A stretch of 55,423 nt of DNA from Candidatus Nanopelagicales bacterium (GTDB taxonomy: Bacteria > Actinomycetota > Actinomycetes > S36-B12). Each line of letters opens with the position of its first letter. The first letter of the stretch is position 1. The stretch spans positions 1-55,423 of the forward strand of contig JAFMDS010000009.1 of NCBI GenBank assembly GCA_017857175.1, given 5' to 3'. Below the pieces are notes generated by a model. That model was not told the DNA's origin. It was given only the letters and a program-made list of their open reading frames with translations, and searched no databases. Below are positions 18,221 through 26,212 of the stretch, piece after piece. Position numbers and translations under genes: made by a program.

Positions 18221-18523
18221 TCAACTAATTCGACGCCAAATTTTTGCCCGAACCAACTCGGGAGCTATTGCACCAAAACTACGAGAGTCGGTGCTGACCT
18301 CGCGATTATCTCCCTCGACCCACCAACCTTCAGACCCCTTGGATACCAACCTCTTTACTTCCAGCAAATCAGGCCTATTCGGATGGCAGAACACAATCAT
18401 GTCATTGGCTCGGATATGCCACCTGCCTCGAAGTGCCAGCCAAATCTGTCCGTTGCCCAAAGTCGGCTCCATCGAGGGGCCAATAATCGTGACACGAAGC
18501 ATGGGGTTCCAGCACAAGGACAT
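18221..18523 (-). CDS. sodX: Nickel superoxide dismutase maturation protease (S26-like)
   Basis: A 100-residue minimal signal-peptidase-type protease. The catalytic serine is in IIGPSMEPTL and the lysine in LEVKRLVS, with EGDNREVSTDSRSFG forming the conserved box after it. Divergent from sodN, which identifies it as the peptidase that removes the SodN leader so that His1 is exposed to bind nickel. No transmembrane anchor is visible, as is usual for SodX. The ATG at 18523 has TAGCCT seven bases upstream (leaderless); an internal ATG at 18502 is the alternative. Convergent with the DUF6104 gene. Confidence 0.87.
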   Translation of the reverse strand: MSLCWNPMLRVTIIGPSMEPTLGNGQIWLALRGRWHIRANDMIVFCHPNRPDLLEVKRLVSKGSEGWWVEGDNREVSTDSRSFGAIAPELVRAKIWRRIS

Positions 18524-18530
18524 GCCCCCG

Positions 18531-18536
18531 AGGCTA
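18531..18536 (-). promoter_or_regulatory. -10 box for sodX
   Basis: TAGCCT on the minus strand, seven bases before the ATG at 18523. Confidence 0.35.
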
Positions 18537-18585
18537 TCTGACTCAGAGTCGATGATCCATGTAATGGACCTCGTTCACAGGCCTC

Positions 18586-18613
18586 TTGCGATGGCGCATT
18601 CTCCGACTAGGCT
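18586..18613 (+). promoter_or_regulatory. sodN promoter
   Basis: TTGCGA (18586-18591), a 16-base spacer and TAGGCT (18608-18613). Transcription from about 18620 would give a leader of roughly 50 bases ending in GAGGAG before the ATG. Confidence 0.5.
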
Positions 18614-18669
18614 TGGGTCAAGACACGGTGCAATTCCACGCCGATACTGAACCTAATGAGGAGAAAAGA

Positions 18670-19098
18670 ATGCGCAAGCAACTGACCACGAGATTGCTCA
18701 CAGCACTCGCCCGGACTTCTGACATCACAGCGTACGCTCATTGTGACCTGCCTTGCGGCGTCTACGATCCGGCACAGGCACGTTTGGAAGCTGAGTCAGT
18801 CAAGGCATGCATGGAAAAGTACCACGCATCCGATGATCCCATTTTCCGCGAGCGCGCAATTAGCATCAAGGAAGATCGCTCACACATGGTGAAAGAGCAC
18901 CTGTGGGTTTTGTGGACCGACTATTTCAAGGCTCCACATTTTGAGAAGTACCCGCAACTCAATGACCTTTTCAATCAGGCAACAAAATTGGCAGGCGCAG
19001 GTGGCACCAAAGGAAGCGTCGACGTTGCAGTAGCCGATCAACTCCTGGGCAAGATCGATGAGATCGCCGCAATCTTCTGGGAAACCAAGAAGGCCTAA
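18670..19098 (+). CDS. sodN: Nickel-containing superoxide dismutase precursor
   Basis: A 142-residue protein. A 23-residue leader (MRKQLTTRLLTALART...) precedes HCDLPCGVY, the nickel hook. After cleavage, His1, Cys2 and Cys6 (His24, Cys25, Cys29 here) bind nickel. The rest is the four-helix bundle with YDPAQARLEAESVKACMEK. It converts superoxide to oxygen and peroxide in the cytosol and forms hexamers in known members. The ATG at 18670 follows GAGGAG; longer upstream readings lack support. The processing peptidase sodX is divergent next door. Ni-SOD is frequent in aquatic actinobacteria. Confidence 0.97.
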   Translation: MRKQLTTRLLTALARTSDITAYAHCDLPCGVYDPAQARLEAESVKACMEKYHASDDPIFRERAISIKEDRSHMVKEHLWVLWTDYFKAPHFEKYPQLNDLFNQATKLAGAGGTKGSVDVAVADQLLGKIDEIAAIFWETKKA

Positions 19099-19104
19099 CT
19101 GTTC

Positions 19105-19602
19105 GTGTCTGACTTTCGAATTCGCCCAGCACAAATGGGCGACGAACTCGAAATCGTGGCTATGGTCCGCGAGCTTGCTGAGTATGAGCAAGCCGCGGAC
19201 CTCGCTATTGCTACTCCTGAACAATTTGCACATGCCCTCTTTGAGGATTCCCCCACCGTATTTGCGTATATCGCCGAATTAATGGACGGAACCGTCGTTG
19301 GCTTTGCCCTATGGTTTCGAAATTTCTCAACCTGGCAAGGGAAACATGGAATTTATCTCGAGGATCTTTATGTGCGCCCCAGCCACAGGGGACACGGTGT
19401 TGGCCAGGCACTGTTAGCCACACTCGCAGCCAAATGCGAAAGCCAAGGATACCCTCGGTTTGAGTGGTGGGTCCTTGATTGGAATGACTCTGCCCGCAAA
19501 GTCTATGAACATCTTGGTGCCGAACCCTTGACAGAGTGGATCCCCTATCGACTCACCGGTGACAAACTGGTGCATCTGGCCAATAAGGAGTTGAAATCAT
19601 GA
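19105..19602 (+). CDS. GNAT family N-acetyltransferase
   Basis: A 165-residue single-domain acetyltransferase. The acetyl-CoA-binding motif A region reads LEDLYVRPSHRGHGVGQALL, and the C-terminal WVLDWNDSARKVYEHLGAE is typical of diamine/spermidine-type acetyltransferases. It starts with GTG six bases after the sodN stop and ends with an ATGA overlap with the following anti-sigma gene, so it may be co-transcribed with both. The substrate is not determinable. Confidence 0.87.
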   Translation: MSDFRIRPAQMGDELEIVAMVRELAEYEQAADLAIATPEQFAHALFEDSPTVFAYIAELMDGTVVGFALWFRNFSTWQGKHGIYLEDLYVRPSHRGHGVGQALLATLAAKCESQGYPRFEWWVLDWNDSARKVYEHLGAEPLTEWIPYRLTGDKLVHLANKELKS

Positions 19603-19979
19603 GTCCGCTCATTGAATTCAACCTTCCCGCCAGCGCGGAATTCGTCTCACTCATTCGACAGGTTGCGGCCGCGGCCAGTGTTCGCGCTGACTTCACGGTC
19701 GACGGAATCGACGATGCAAAACTGGCCTGCGACGAAGCCGCCACGATGGTCATTCAAAATGCTCTCCAAGGTTCACATTTCCGGTGGGTATGGAATGTTC
19801 AACCGAAAATTCTCCACGTCCACACAAGCGCGCCCACGGCCATCGCAGCCCTTCCCAATTTTGCTGAACAAGAGGGATTCACCTGGACCGTCATTAACAC
19901 AGTTGCTCACGATCTCAACATTGAACTGATCGACGGCGAAATACATATTGATTTTTACGTGAGAGACGCGATTTCCTAG
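19599..19979 (+). CDS. UsfX/RsbW-like anti-sigma factor
   Basis: 126 residues resembling the mycobacterial anti-SigF factor UsfX: LACDEAATMVIQNAL aligns with the first helix, and GFTWTVINTVAHDL with the region near the C-terminus. The GHKL kinase N-box asparagine is replaced by Met, and no DxGxG ATP-lid motif is visible, so kinase activity may be lost. It overlaps the GNAT gene by four bases and lies two bases before sigF. It probably binds and holds the sigma factor. No anti-anti-sigma gene was seen in the window. Confidence 0.75.
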   Translation: MSPLIEFNLPASAEFVSLIRQVAAAASVRADFTVDGIDDAKLACDEAATMVIQNALQGSHFRWVWNVQPKILHVHTSAPTAIAALPNFAEQEGFTWTVINTVAHDLNIELIDGEIHIDFYVRDAIS

Positions 19980-19981
19980 CT

Positions 19982-20716
19982 ATGCAAGCGGGGGAAGCTA
20001 GTGATCTCATCATTGAATTGCGTGCTCCCGACACAACGCCACGTCGCCACCAACAAATCCTTGAATCACTTGTCGCTTCCCATCAGGGCCTTGTTCATCA
20101 TTTCATCAAAGTAAGAGATGCTTATGATCGAGAAGATTTGGCACAGGTGGGCAATATTGGATTACTCAACGCCATAGACAGATTCGACCCCACGAGAAAA
20201 ATTGCTTTTAGCACTTTTGCAGGGACACAGATACGGGGTGAAATTTCACACTACCTCAGGGACAAACAAGACCTAGTGCATGTCCCGCGGCCCGTGCAAG
20301 AAAATGCAAAGGTTGTGAGTGCAGCAATAGAAATTCTGGGAGGACAGCTCGGGCATTCCCCCACGGTCGCAGAAATAAATGCACACTGTGGGCTAGACAC
20401 TAGTGCAATTCTTGAGGCACTTGAGAGTGCAAGCGTCAGGAGTATGCGGACGCTGAGTGCGGCTGAAAATTGGGATTTGCCCATGCACGGCGATTCCGAT
20501 TTTGAATCTGCGGAGACCTGGGCGACATTGCACCCGGCACTTGAGCGTCTTTCGACCGAAGATCGGCGTCTACTCGGGATGCGATTCGTCGAAGGTCTTA
20601 GTCAAACCCAAATTGCCCAGCAGTTAGGCATGCATCAGGTTTCGGTGGGGAGAAACATTGATCGGATTAGAGCTCAGATGCGTCGCGATACAGGTGAGCT
20701 GTCACCGGACGAGTGA
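19982..20716 (+). CDS. sigF: SigF/SigB family RNA polymerase sigma factor
   Basis: A 244-residue sigma-70 family member with region 2 (DREDLAQVGNIGLLNAIDRF, then STFAGTQIRGEISHYLRD), region 3 (about 95-160) and region 4 with the helix-turn-helix GLSQTQIAQQLGMHQVSVGR. It belongs to the SigB/SigF/SigG group. The upstream UsfX-like gene would be its cognate anti-sigma factor. The last 50 bases overlap the 3' end of the convergent membrane-protein gene. Confidence 0.92.
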   Translation: MQAGEASDLIIELRAPDTTPRRHQQILESLVASHQGLVHHFIKVRDAYDREDLAQVGNIGLLNAIDRFDPTRKIAFSTFAGTQIRGEISHYLRDKQDLVHVPRPVQENAKVVSAAIEILGGQLGHSPTVAEINAHCGLDTSAILEALESASVRSMRTLSAAENWDLPMHGDSDFESAETWATLHPALERLSTEDRRLLGMRFVEGLSQTQIAQQLGMHQVSVGRNIDRIRAQMRRDTGELSPDE

Positions 20717-21101
20717 ATGAAAGCGCAACGCAGGCGACAGCGATGACCGTGACTGACCAGCCAATTATCCGCTCGGTGCTTCCAGCAGAACCCATCAATG
20801 GCACGCTCACAACCAGTCCCAGCAGCTGCGCCAATATAAATGGTGAGCGGGCCCAAGTGCTCCCCCGCCACCAGCCCATGGCTACGAGGAGCAGCGCAGC
20901 GCCAAACACGAGGAATATCAAGATTTCTAATGTCACGCCGGGAGCGTTAGCAACTTCGGCAGGCCCGGTGATGCCAAAGCGAAGCACGCCGATAGTTACC
21001 AGGACACCATATGCAATAAAAAAGAGTCCTTCGAAACCAGAAACGACTGCCAAAATACGCACTCGCGCTTTCCCATCAAGACCACCACCACCGGATTCCA
21101 C
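20667..21101 (-). CDS. Four-helix integral membrane protein
   Basis: 144 residues with four hydrophobic segments: about 14-37, 54-73, 83-104 and 112-132. A conserved-looking GWWRGSTWARSPFILAQLL lies between helices 2 and 3. The function is unknown. Its place beside the diacylglycerol kinase and whiB1 matches the Rv3217c position in M. tuberculosis (from memory). GTG start with TAGCCT six bases upstream. The tail overlaps sigF by 50 bases. Confidence 0.8.
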   Translation of the reverse strand: MESGGGGLDGKARVRILAVVSGFEGLFFIAYGVLVTIGVLRFGITGPAEVANAPGVTLEILIFLVFGAALLLVAMGWWRGSTWARSPFILAQLLGLVVSVPLMGSAGSTERIIGWSVTVIAVACVALSFTRPVTAHLYRDASEL

Positions 21102-21107
21102 GAGCTC

Positions 21108-21113
21108 AGGCTA
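21108..21113 (-). promoter_or_regulatory. -10 box of leaderless promoter for the four-helix membrane protein
   Basis: TAGCCT on the minus strand, spacer GAGCTC, then GTG at 21101. Confidence 0.5.
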
Positions 21114-21147
21114 TTGCACCGGATGTTCTTCCACACCGCCAAAGCCG

Positions 21148-21153
21148 TAGAGT
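21148..21153 (+). promoter_or_regulatory. -10 box of leaderless promoter for the lipid kinase gene
   Basis: TAGAGT, spacer CACATC, then ATG at 21160. Confidence 0.5.
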
Positions 21154-21159
21154 CACATC

Positions 21160-22119
21160 ATGCGCGCCATCATGGTGGTCAACCCCAACGCCACTACCAC
21201 GTCGCCACGAGTGACTGACGTTATCGTGCGCGCACTTTCCAACGATTTTGAACTTGAAGTCACTATGACCAATCACCGCGGTCATGCTTTTTCACTTGGC
21301 GAATATGCCCAGAATGAAGCAATCCCGATCGCATTTACTTTGGGCGGTGATGGAGTTGTTAATGAATTCGTCAATGGACTACTACATGATGGACCCTCAC
21401 AGACCGTCCTCGCTCCAATTCCTGGCGGCAGTGGAAATGTCTTTGCCCGGGCACTGGGAATTCCTGCAGACCCGGTGGAGGCCACCGGCGCGATACTGGA
21501 GGCGATCCGAGAGGGAAATGACCGGGAAATCAATATTGGTCACATTCACGCCGAAACCGCATCAGGTGAAATTATTGAACGATACTTTTTGGCAAACGCC
21601 GGCCTCGGTTTTGATGCGCAAATAATCGAGGCTATGGACAAGGAACGCGATGCGGGCCACGTGGCCTCCCCTCGTCGATACCTGCTCACGACGGTCCGAG
21701 AATATTTCACTAATACGGATCGAAAATCCACGGCCCTACAGATTGGCAGAGTCGGAACAGAGGCCATAGAACATGTTTTCATTGCCCTAGTTCAGAATGC
21801 TTCGCCCTGGACATTCTTCAAATCATGGGCCCTCGACCCCAATCCCGCGGCAAGCTTTGACACTGGTCTCGATGTGTTTATTGTGCGCAAATTAGATTTG
21901 GTGAGCACACTATTAGCCGCAGGGAAGGTGATTGCTCGGACGAGAAATAAATCTGCGGCAAACGCTTACACATCCTGGCACGACCAACGAGAATTCTGGG
22001 CCAATTCCTTAGAGCCAGTTCCCCTCCAAGCAGATGGTGAAGGGCTTGGCATGATCGTCGGTGCCCAATTTAGTAGTAGACCAAGGGCGTTGCGGACCGT
22101 GAATGTCCTGAGCAAATAA
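21160..22119 (+). CDS. Diacylglycerol kinase family lipid kinase
   Basis: 319 residues. The DAGK catalytic domain has VVNPNAT at the start, the nucleotide-binding GGDGVVNEFVNGL and PIPGGSGNVFARALG, and a C-terminal beta domain. It phosphorylates a lipid hydroxyl, most likely diacylglycerol, to recycle phosphatidate. It is immediately upstream of whiB1 as in mycobacteria. Leaderless ATG. Confidence 0.88.
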   Translation: MRAIMVVNPNATTTSPRVTDVIVRALSNDFELEVTMTNHRGHAFSLGEYAQNEAIPIAFTLGGDGVVNEFVNGLLHDGPSQTVLAPIPGGSGNVFARALGIPADPVEATGAILEAIREGNDREINIGHIHAETASGEIIERYFLANAGLGFDAQIIEAMDKERDAGHVASPRRYLLTTVREYFTNTDRKSTALQIGRVGTEAIEHVFIALVQNASPWTFFKSWALDPNPAASFDTGLDVFIVRKLDLVSTLLAAGKVIARTRNKSAANAYTSWHDQREFWANSLEPVPLQADGEGLGMIVGAQFSSRPRALRTVNVLSK

Positions 22120-22145
22120 CGGATATTTAGGATAAATCGCCTATA

Positions 22146-22161
22146 TGTGACCTAGAGCACA
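22146..22161 (+). promoter_or_regulatory. CRP-like operator upstream of whiB1
   Basis: TGTGACCTAGAGCACA matches the cAMP receptor protein consensus TGTGA-N6-TCACA at 9 of 10 defined bases. A possible -10 (TATTCT) lies at 22174-22179, which would put the site near -32. Mycobacterial whiB1 is known to be controlled by a CRP homolog (Rv3676), which supports the reading. No crp gene is in the window. Confidence 0.55.
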
Positions 22162-22185
22162 GTCGAATTGGCCTATTCTCCTAAA

Positions 22186-22375
22186 AAATCCGCAGTAATC
22201 CCTTGTTTGAAAGCCAAAGGTCTGGGAACCTAGTCCTTGCCCTTGTTTTGACGGGCTGGCCTTCTTCCCCTTCAGGCCAGTGAAGCGAACCTTCACCCTG
22301 AGTGGAAGCCAGCACGTGAAAGCATTCACAGGTACTGGCGAACCCAGTACACCAGCACAGATGGAGTGATTACGC
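22186..22375 (+). other. Structured 5' leader of whiB1
   Basis: If the TATTCT box is used, the leader is about 190 bases. It holds a hairpin CTGGCC/GGCCAG (22256-22261 with 22275-22280) and a perfect seven-base hairpin GTACTGG/CCAGTAC (22332-22338 with 22344-22350) 25 bases before the ATG. The CTGGCC arm can alternatively pair with GAAGCCAGC (22305-22313). GGAG precedes the ATG. No small ORF or known riboswitch was recognised. Confidence 0.4.
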
Positions 22376-22630
22376 ATGGACTGGCGCCACGAGGCAGCCT
22401 GCCGTGACGAAGACCCTGAGTTGTTCTTCCCAATCGGCAATACCGGACCTGCATTAGTCCAAATCGATGAGGCTAAGGCTGTGTGCCGCCGTTGCCCTGT
22501 AGTCGATGACTGTCTGCGATGGGCGCTTGAAACCGGCCAAGACTCTGGCGTCTGGGGCGGACTTAGCGAGGACGAGCGTCGAGCTCTCAAACGTCGCAAT
22601 GCTCGCCTTCGGGCCCGCACCACCGCCTAA
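22376..22630 (+). CDS. whiB1: WhiB1-type iron-sulfur transcription factor
   Basis: An 84-residue WhiB-like protein. Four cluster cysteines (Cys9, Cys37, Cys40, Cys46), the GVWGG turn (58-62) and a basic C-terminal tail (RRALKRRNARLRARTT) that binds DNA. The first residues MDWRHEAACRDEDPELFFP match the WhiB1/WblE subfamily, which carries a nitric-oxide-sensitive 4Fe-4S cluster, binds the primary sigma factor and is often essential. Convergent with pdtaS, as in mycobacteria. Confidence 0.94.
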   Translation: MDWRHEAACRDEDPELFFPIGNTGPALVQIDEAKAVCRRCPVVDDCLRWALETGQDSGVWGGLSEDERRALKRRNARLRARTTA

Positions 22631-22649
22631 GCCACCATATATTAGGCGG
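22623..22649. terminator. Hairpin formed by the converging ends of whiB1 and pdtaS
   Basis: CCGCCTAA (22623-22630) and TTAGGCGG (22642-22649) are perfect complements with an 11-base loop. Both genes end in the codon GCC followed by TAA, so the stem consists of the two coding ends. No long T-tract; it may act as a weak bidirectional terminator. Confidence 0.45.
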
Positions 22650-24099
22650 ACCCTCTCGGCAGCGGTACTTCAATGCGAGCATATGTTCCTTCGCCCCGAA
22701 TCGGATCCAAGGCGAATATTCCTTGCATCTCGTGGGTGACCAAATCAGCCACGATGCTAAGGCCCAATCCTGCTTCGCCCGAATGTCCATTTCCGTTATC
22801 TCGAACATGTGCGGTCAGTACCTGATTGGCTCGCGAAATTTCAACCTCGACCCGATCGGCGCCAGAATGTTCCAACGCATTGTGCACGAGTTCGGAGAGG
22901 CTCATGGCCAAGGGGGTTGCAATCTTTGCCGGAAGCATGCCACCTGATCCAAGGCGTACCAACGCGGTGCCCGAGCTGACCTCGATTGCTAAATCGATTA
23001 CTGCATCGAGAATATGATCAATATCCACACGCGAATCCGAGCTCTCAGATAACACGTCATGGATCGCTGCAATTGCACCAATTCTCGCTTGAGCATCGGC
23101 TAACACTTCCCGTGTTTCATCATGCTTAGCGCGACGCGCTTGAAGCCGCAAAAGCGAGTTCACCATTTGAAGGTTATTTTTGACCCGATGATTGATTTCC
23201 TTAATCGTGGCATCCTTTGAAAGCAGAGCTTTCTGATGCGCACGCATACCTGTGACATCCTTGAGAACAATGACGGTTCTACGGGAATCTGGCCCAGGTC
23301 CTGAACCGTGATCATCGAGTGCGATTGCAGTCATCATGATTGTAGCTTCAGTGCCAAAAAGATCTGCAACACCTGTGTGGCCCCCACGTGCAACAGCGCG
23401 CAATTTCTGAGAGACACCTGCGGGGGAATCACTCATTTTCATCACCACCGTGTGGAAGTCCTGTCCAACAAGATTTGTGGCTAAACCCAATCGTCGAAAT
23501 GCGCTGACTCCATTGGGGCTAGCAAAATCAACAACGCCGTGATGATCGAGTCGAATCAGACCATCGCCCACCCGAGGCTGGTCCCATGAACCGAATGCAT
23601 CGCGATCCTGAACCACCCACGGGTGGTTTCCCGTATTTGCGCCAACCATTGCCAGCAGGGAATCAGCAGTTTCGAGGTAAACCTGCTCTAACTGGCCGAG
23701 TGCTCGTGAGGACTGGGATGCGTGCCGCGCGATAACCGCAATGACATCCCCGTCCCAACTCACCGGATAGGCCTCGACCGTCGTAGGGATTAATGGGCTT
23801 AAAGCACTGCGCACGATACTTGCCCGCCCCAGTGCCTCGGCCTGATCAAGTTGTTGGTTTCTCCCTCGAGGACTAAAGGTGCCCGTTGCATCCTTGGCCA
23901 AGTTTGTTGGAGCTGTCGACGGACGTACTTGAGCTACTGCGAGAAGCCCCGCTTCATTCCATGTTGGCACCCACATCACGAGGTCGCTCAATGCAAGGTC
24001 GGCGACAATGCCCCACTGGTCCGTGAGTGCTACGAGGTAGTTGATAGCAGACGGACTCAATTCAGTGCGCTGCTCAAGTAACTTCGCCACATGCCCCAC
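22642..24099 (-). CDS. pdtaS: PdtaS-type soluble sensor histidine kinase
   Basis: 485 residues, no membrane segment. An N-terminal GAF-like domain (about 10-155), a PAS domain (about 175-285), then a HisKA_2 dimerisation domain with phosphoacceptor His304 in EINHRVKNNLQMV, and a HWE/HATPase domain with ELVHNALEHS, DNGNG and GLGLSIV. It is the partner class of the RNA-binding antiterminator PdtaR, which is not in the window. Location next to whiB1 is conserved. GTG start with TAGTCT six bases upstream. Confidence 0.92.
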   Translation of the reverse strand: MGHVAKLLEQRTELSPSAINYLVALTDQWGIVADLALSDLVMWVPTWNEAGLLAVAQVRPSTAPTNLAKDATGTFSPRGRNQQLDQAEALGRASIVRSALSPLIPTTVEAYPVSWDGDVIAVIARHASQSSRALGQLEQVYLETADSLLAMVGANTGNHPWVVQDRDAFGSWDQPRVGDGLIRLDHHGVVDFASPNGVSAFRRLGLATNLVGQDFHTVVMKMSDSPAGVSQKLRAVARGGHTGVADLFGTEATIMMTAIALDDHGSGPGPDSRRTVIVLKDVTGMRAHQKALLSKDATIKEINHRVKNNLQMVNSLLRLQARRAKHDETREVLADAQARIGAIAAIHDVLSESSDSRVDIDHILDAVIDLAIEVSSGTALVRLGSGGMLPAKIATPLAMSLSELVHNALEHSGADRVEVEISRANQVLTAHVRDNGNGHSGEAGLGLSIVADLVTHEMQGIFALDPIRGEGTYARIEVPLPRGSA

Positions 24100-24105
24100 G
24101 CGGAC

Positions 24106-24115
24106 AGACTAACGT
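24106..24115. promoter_or_regulatory. Overlapping face-to-face -10 boxes (pdtaS and ALS-like gene)
   Basis: On the minus strand TAGTCT (24106-24111) lies six bases before the pdtaS GTG. On the plus strand TAACGT (24110-24115) lies six bases before the ATG at 24122. The two hexamers share the TA at 24110-24111, and the start codons are only 22 bases apart. Polymerase can open this element in only one direction at a time. Confidence 0.65.
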
Positions 24116-24121
24116 GGGCAC

Positions 24122-25771
24122 ATGCCCGAACATGCAAATACCGATGCCAATGTCTCTGAGTCAACTGCCCCGCCAGCGGCTGGTCACCAGGTGGTCGCAG
24201 CAGCAGAAGCCTTTCACGTCAAGCACCTGTTTACCCTCTCGGGCGCCCACATATTCCCTCTCTACGATGCGTGCGAAAAACGGCCACATGCGCCGAAACT
24301 CATCGACACGCGACATGAGCAAACCGCTGGTTTCGCGGCAGAGGGAACAGCTCGCCTAACCAGAACCCCTGGATTTGTAGCGGCAACGGCCGGTCCGGGT
24401 GTAACGAACTTGGTCACACCAATGACAAGTGCACTCTTTAACGGCGCACCCGTTGTCGCGATTGGTGGACGAGCCCCTGAATATCGCTGGGGGTCAGGCG
24501 CGCTCCAGGAACTCGATCACATACCTATTCTTGATTCGATAACGAAATCAGCGCAAACAGCTCACACGGTGGACACCGTGGGTCCGTTGAGTTATCAGGC
24601 CTTTGCAACTGCCAACTCACCACACCGGGGGCCAACGTTTCTGGACATCCCCATGGACACCCTTTTTAGTCCCGCACCAGACCACTTGGCTGCGTTACCT
24701 GATGCCTCAGAAAAAGTAGACCTCGATGATCTTTCGCGCATTATCGAGTCGCTGAGAATCAGCGAGCGACCTGTTGTCATCATTGGTACCGATGTGTGGC
24801 AAGGGATGGCCGAATCCCAGTTCCTTGAGTTCACTCAGCGTGCTCACATACCTGTTGTAGCAAATGGGATGGCCCGTGGAATTTTGCCACCTACAAACCC
24901 ACTCCTTGTAACAGCTGCTCGGTCATTCGCCTTGAAGAGTGCAGACCTCATCATGGTGATCGGAACACCATTGGATTTCCGTTTAAACTATGGAGACTTT
25001 GGCAGCGCAGTGCTCATTCACATTACGGATCTTGAACACGGTCCCGCACCTGAAAACACACTCCGCTTGACGGGCGATCTACGCCAGGTCCTTCCGGAGT
25101 TGACCGCCCAGATCACCGAACAGTGCGCACCCGAATCATGGTGCCAAGAATTGGCCACCCAGACGCATGAGTCTCGTCTCAAAAACACTCAACTCATGGA
25201 TTCCGAGGGCGCCATGATTAATCCTGCGCGGATTTACCGTGAACTCATCCCTCGATTAACCGAATCCACCATCACTATCGGCGACGGCGGAGATTTCGTT
25301 TCTTTCGCCGGCAAGTTCATTGAGCCATCCCAGCCTGGCCGCTGGCTTGACCCAGGCCCGTTCGGTGCCCTCGGAACCGCAATGGGTTACACATTGGCCG
25401 CTGGGCTTGCATTCCCCAGTGATCCTCTCGTACTCCTGCTCGGTGACGGAGCAGCGGGATTCTCCCTCATGGATGTTGACTCGTTGGTACGCCACAAGAT
25501 CCCCGCAACCATCGTGGTGGGGAATAATCAGGGCTGGGGCTTGGAACGGCACCCAATGCGATTCCTATATGGATACGACGTTCTCGCCGAATTAGAGGCA
25601 AGTCGTTATGACCAAGTTGTTGGCGCGCTCGGAGGTGCAGGCGAAGTGGTAACAGAGGCATCAGACATTGGACCGGCACTCGACCGGGCTATGAATTCGG
25701 GTGTTCCTTATCTGGTGAACATCATGACTGATCCCGAGGTTGCCTACCCGCGCACGACTACAGGGGTTTAG
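24122..25771 (+). CDS. Thiamine diphosphate enzyme, acetolactate synthase-like
   Basis: 549 residues with the three-domain TPP-enzyme layout. The catalytic glutamate is in DTRHEQTAGFAAEG, the middle domain has GGRAPEYRWGSGALQELDH, and the TPP/Mg motif runs from LLLGDGAAGFSLMD to NNQGWG. It resembles actinobacterial IlvG-type proteins: a stand-alone acetolactate synthase homolog without a regulatory subunit gene nearby. Other TPP enzymes such as oxalyl-CoA decarboxylase-like proteins are possible. Together with acetolactate decarboxylase at 42.8 kb it could supply acetoin. Leaderless ATG. Confidence 0.8.
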   Translation: MPEHANTDANVSESTAPPAAGHQVVAAAEAFHVKHLFTLSGAHIFPLYDACEKRPHAPKLIDTRHEQTAGFAAEGTARLTRTPGFVAATAGPGVTNLVTPMTSALFNGAPVVAIGGRAPEYRWGSGALQELDHIPILDSITKSAQTAHTVDTVGPLSYQAFATANSPHRGPTFLDIPMDTLFSPAPDHLAALPDASEKVDLDDLSRIIESLRISERPVVIIGTDVWQGMAESQFLEFTQRAHIPVVANGMARGILPPTNPLLVTAARSFALKSADLIMVIGTPLDFRLNYGDFGSAVLIHITDLEHGPAPENTLRLTGDLRQVLPELTAQITEQCAPESWCQELATQTHESRLKNTQLMDSEGAMINPARIYRELIPRLTESTITIGDGGDFVSFAGKFIEPSQPGRWLDPGPFGALGTAMGYTLAAGLAFPSDPLVLLLGDGAAGFSLMDVDSLVRHKIPATIVVGNNQGWGLERHPMRFLYGYDVLAELEASRYDQVVGALGGAGEVVTEASDIGPALDRAMNSGVPYLVNIMTDPEVAYPRTTTGV

Positions 25772-25779
25772 ACCGTTTC

Positions 25780-26211
25780 CTAGTGTGGGTTTACCTCGGG
25801 ATTTAATCCCGCATTTTTGAGAAAGGTCGCACGATTAACATGCGCTCGTGTGATCACTCCACTTGCAATAACCATTCCGGAGTCATTCGTGGCTTCAACA
25901 GAGTATGAAATCCTGTTTCCGCTGATCTCTGCCACACGAGCACTCACGCGGATAGTTTCGCCCACTAGTGAGGTCATCTTGTGACGGAGGTCAATATGTG
26001 TGCCGACGGTAGTGCAGCTCTGCGCAAGTACTGACTTTGTTGCCTCGACACAGGCGTGTTCAGCCCAGGCAACGAGTCGAGGTGTGGCCAAAACCGGGAC
26101 ATCGCCACTACCCAAGGCAATGGCTAGGTCACCTTCAGTCACTGTGAAGGACAACTCTGCACTCAAACCCTCATGCGAGTCCGCTACCGAGGTCATGCAG
26201 GTGCAGGTCAT
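25780..26211 (-). CDS. Hotdog thioesterase (FlK-like)
   Basis: About 143 residues. The single hotdog domain includes VLATPRLVAWAEHACVEA and VGTHIDLRHKM, the pattern of fluoroacetyl-CoA thioesterase-like proteins. The Glu in WAEHA and His in IDLRHK are candidate catalytic residues. The substrate is unknown. It starts at ATG 26211, two bases into the region after the TB7.3 stop; a second in-frame ATG at 26196 is equally plausible. Probably co-translated with the biotinylated protein gene. Confidence 0.75.
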   Translation of the reverse strand: MTCTCMTSVADSHEGLSAELSFTVTEGDLAIALGSGDVPVLATPRLVAWAEHACVEATKSVLAQSCTTVGTHIDLRHKMTSLVGETIRVSARVAEISGNRISYSVEATNDSGMVIASGVITRAHVNRATFLKNAGLNPEVNPH

Positions 26212-26212
26212 T

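Noticed and set aside
18670-18738. SodN leader as a Sec or Tat signal peptide
   Set aside because: It lacks a hydrophobic core or twin arginine; the adjacent SodX peptidase explains the leader as a maturation propeptide.
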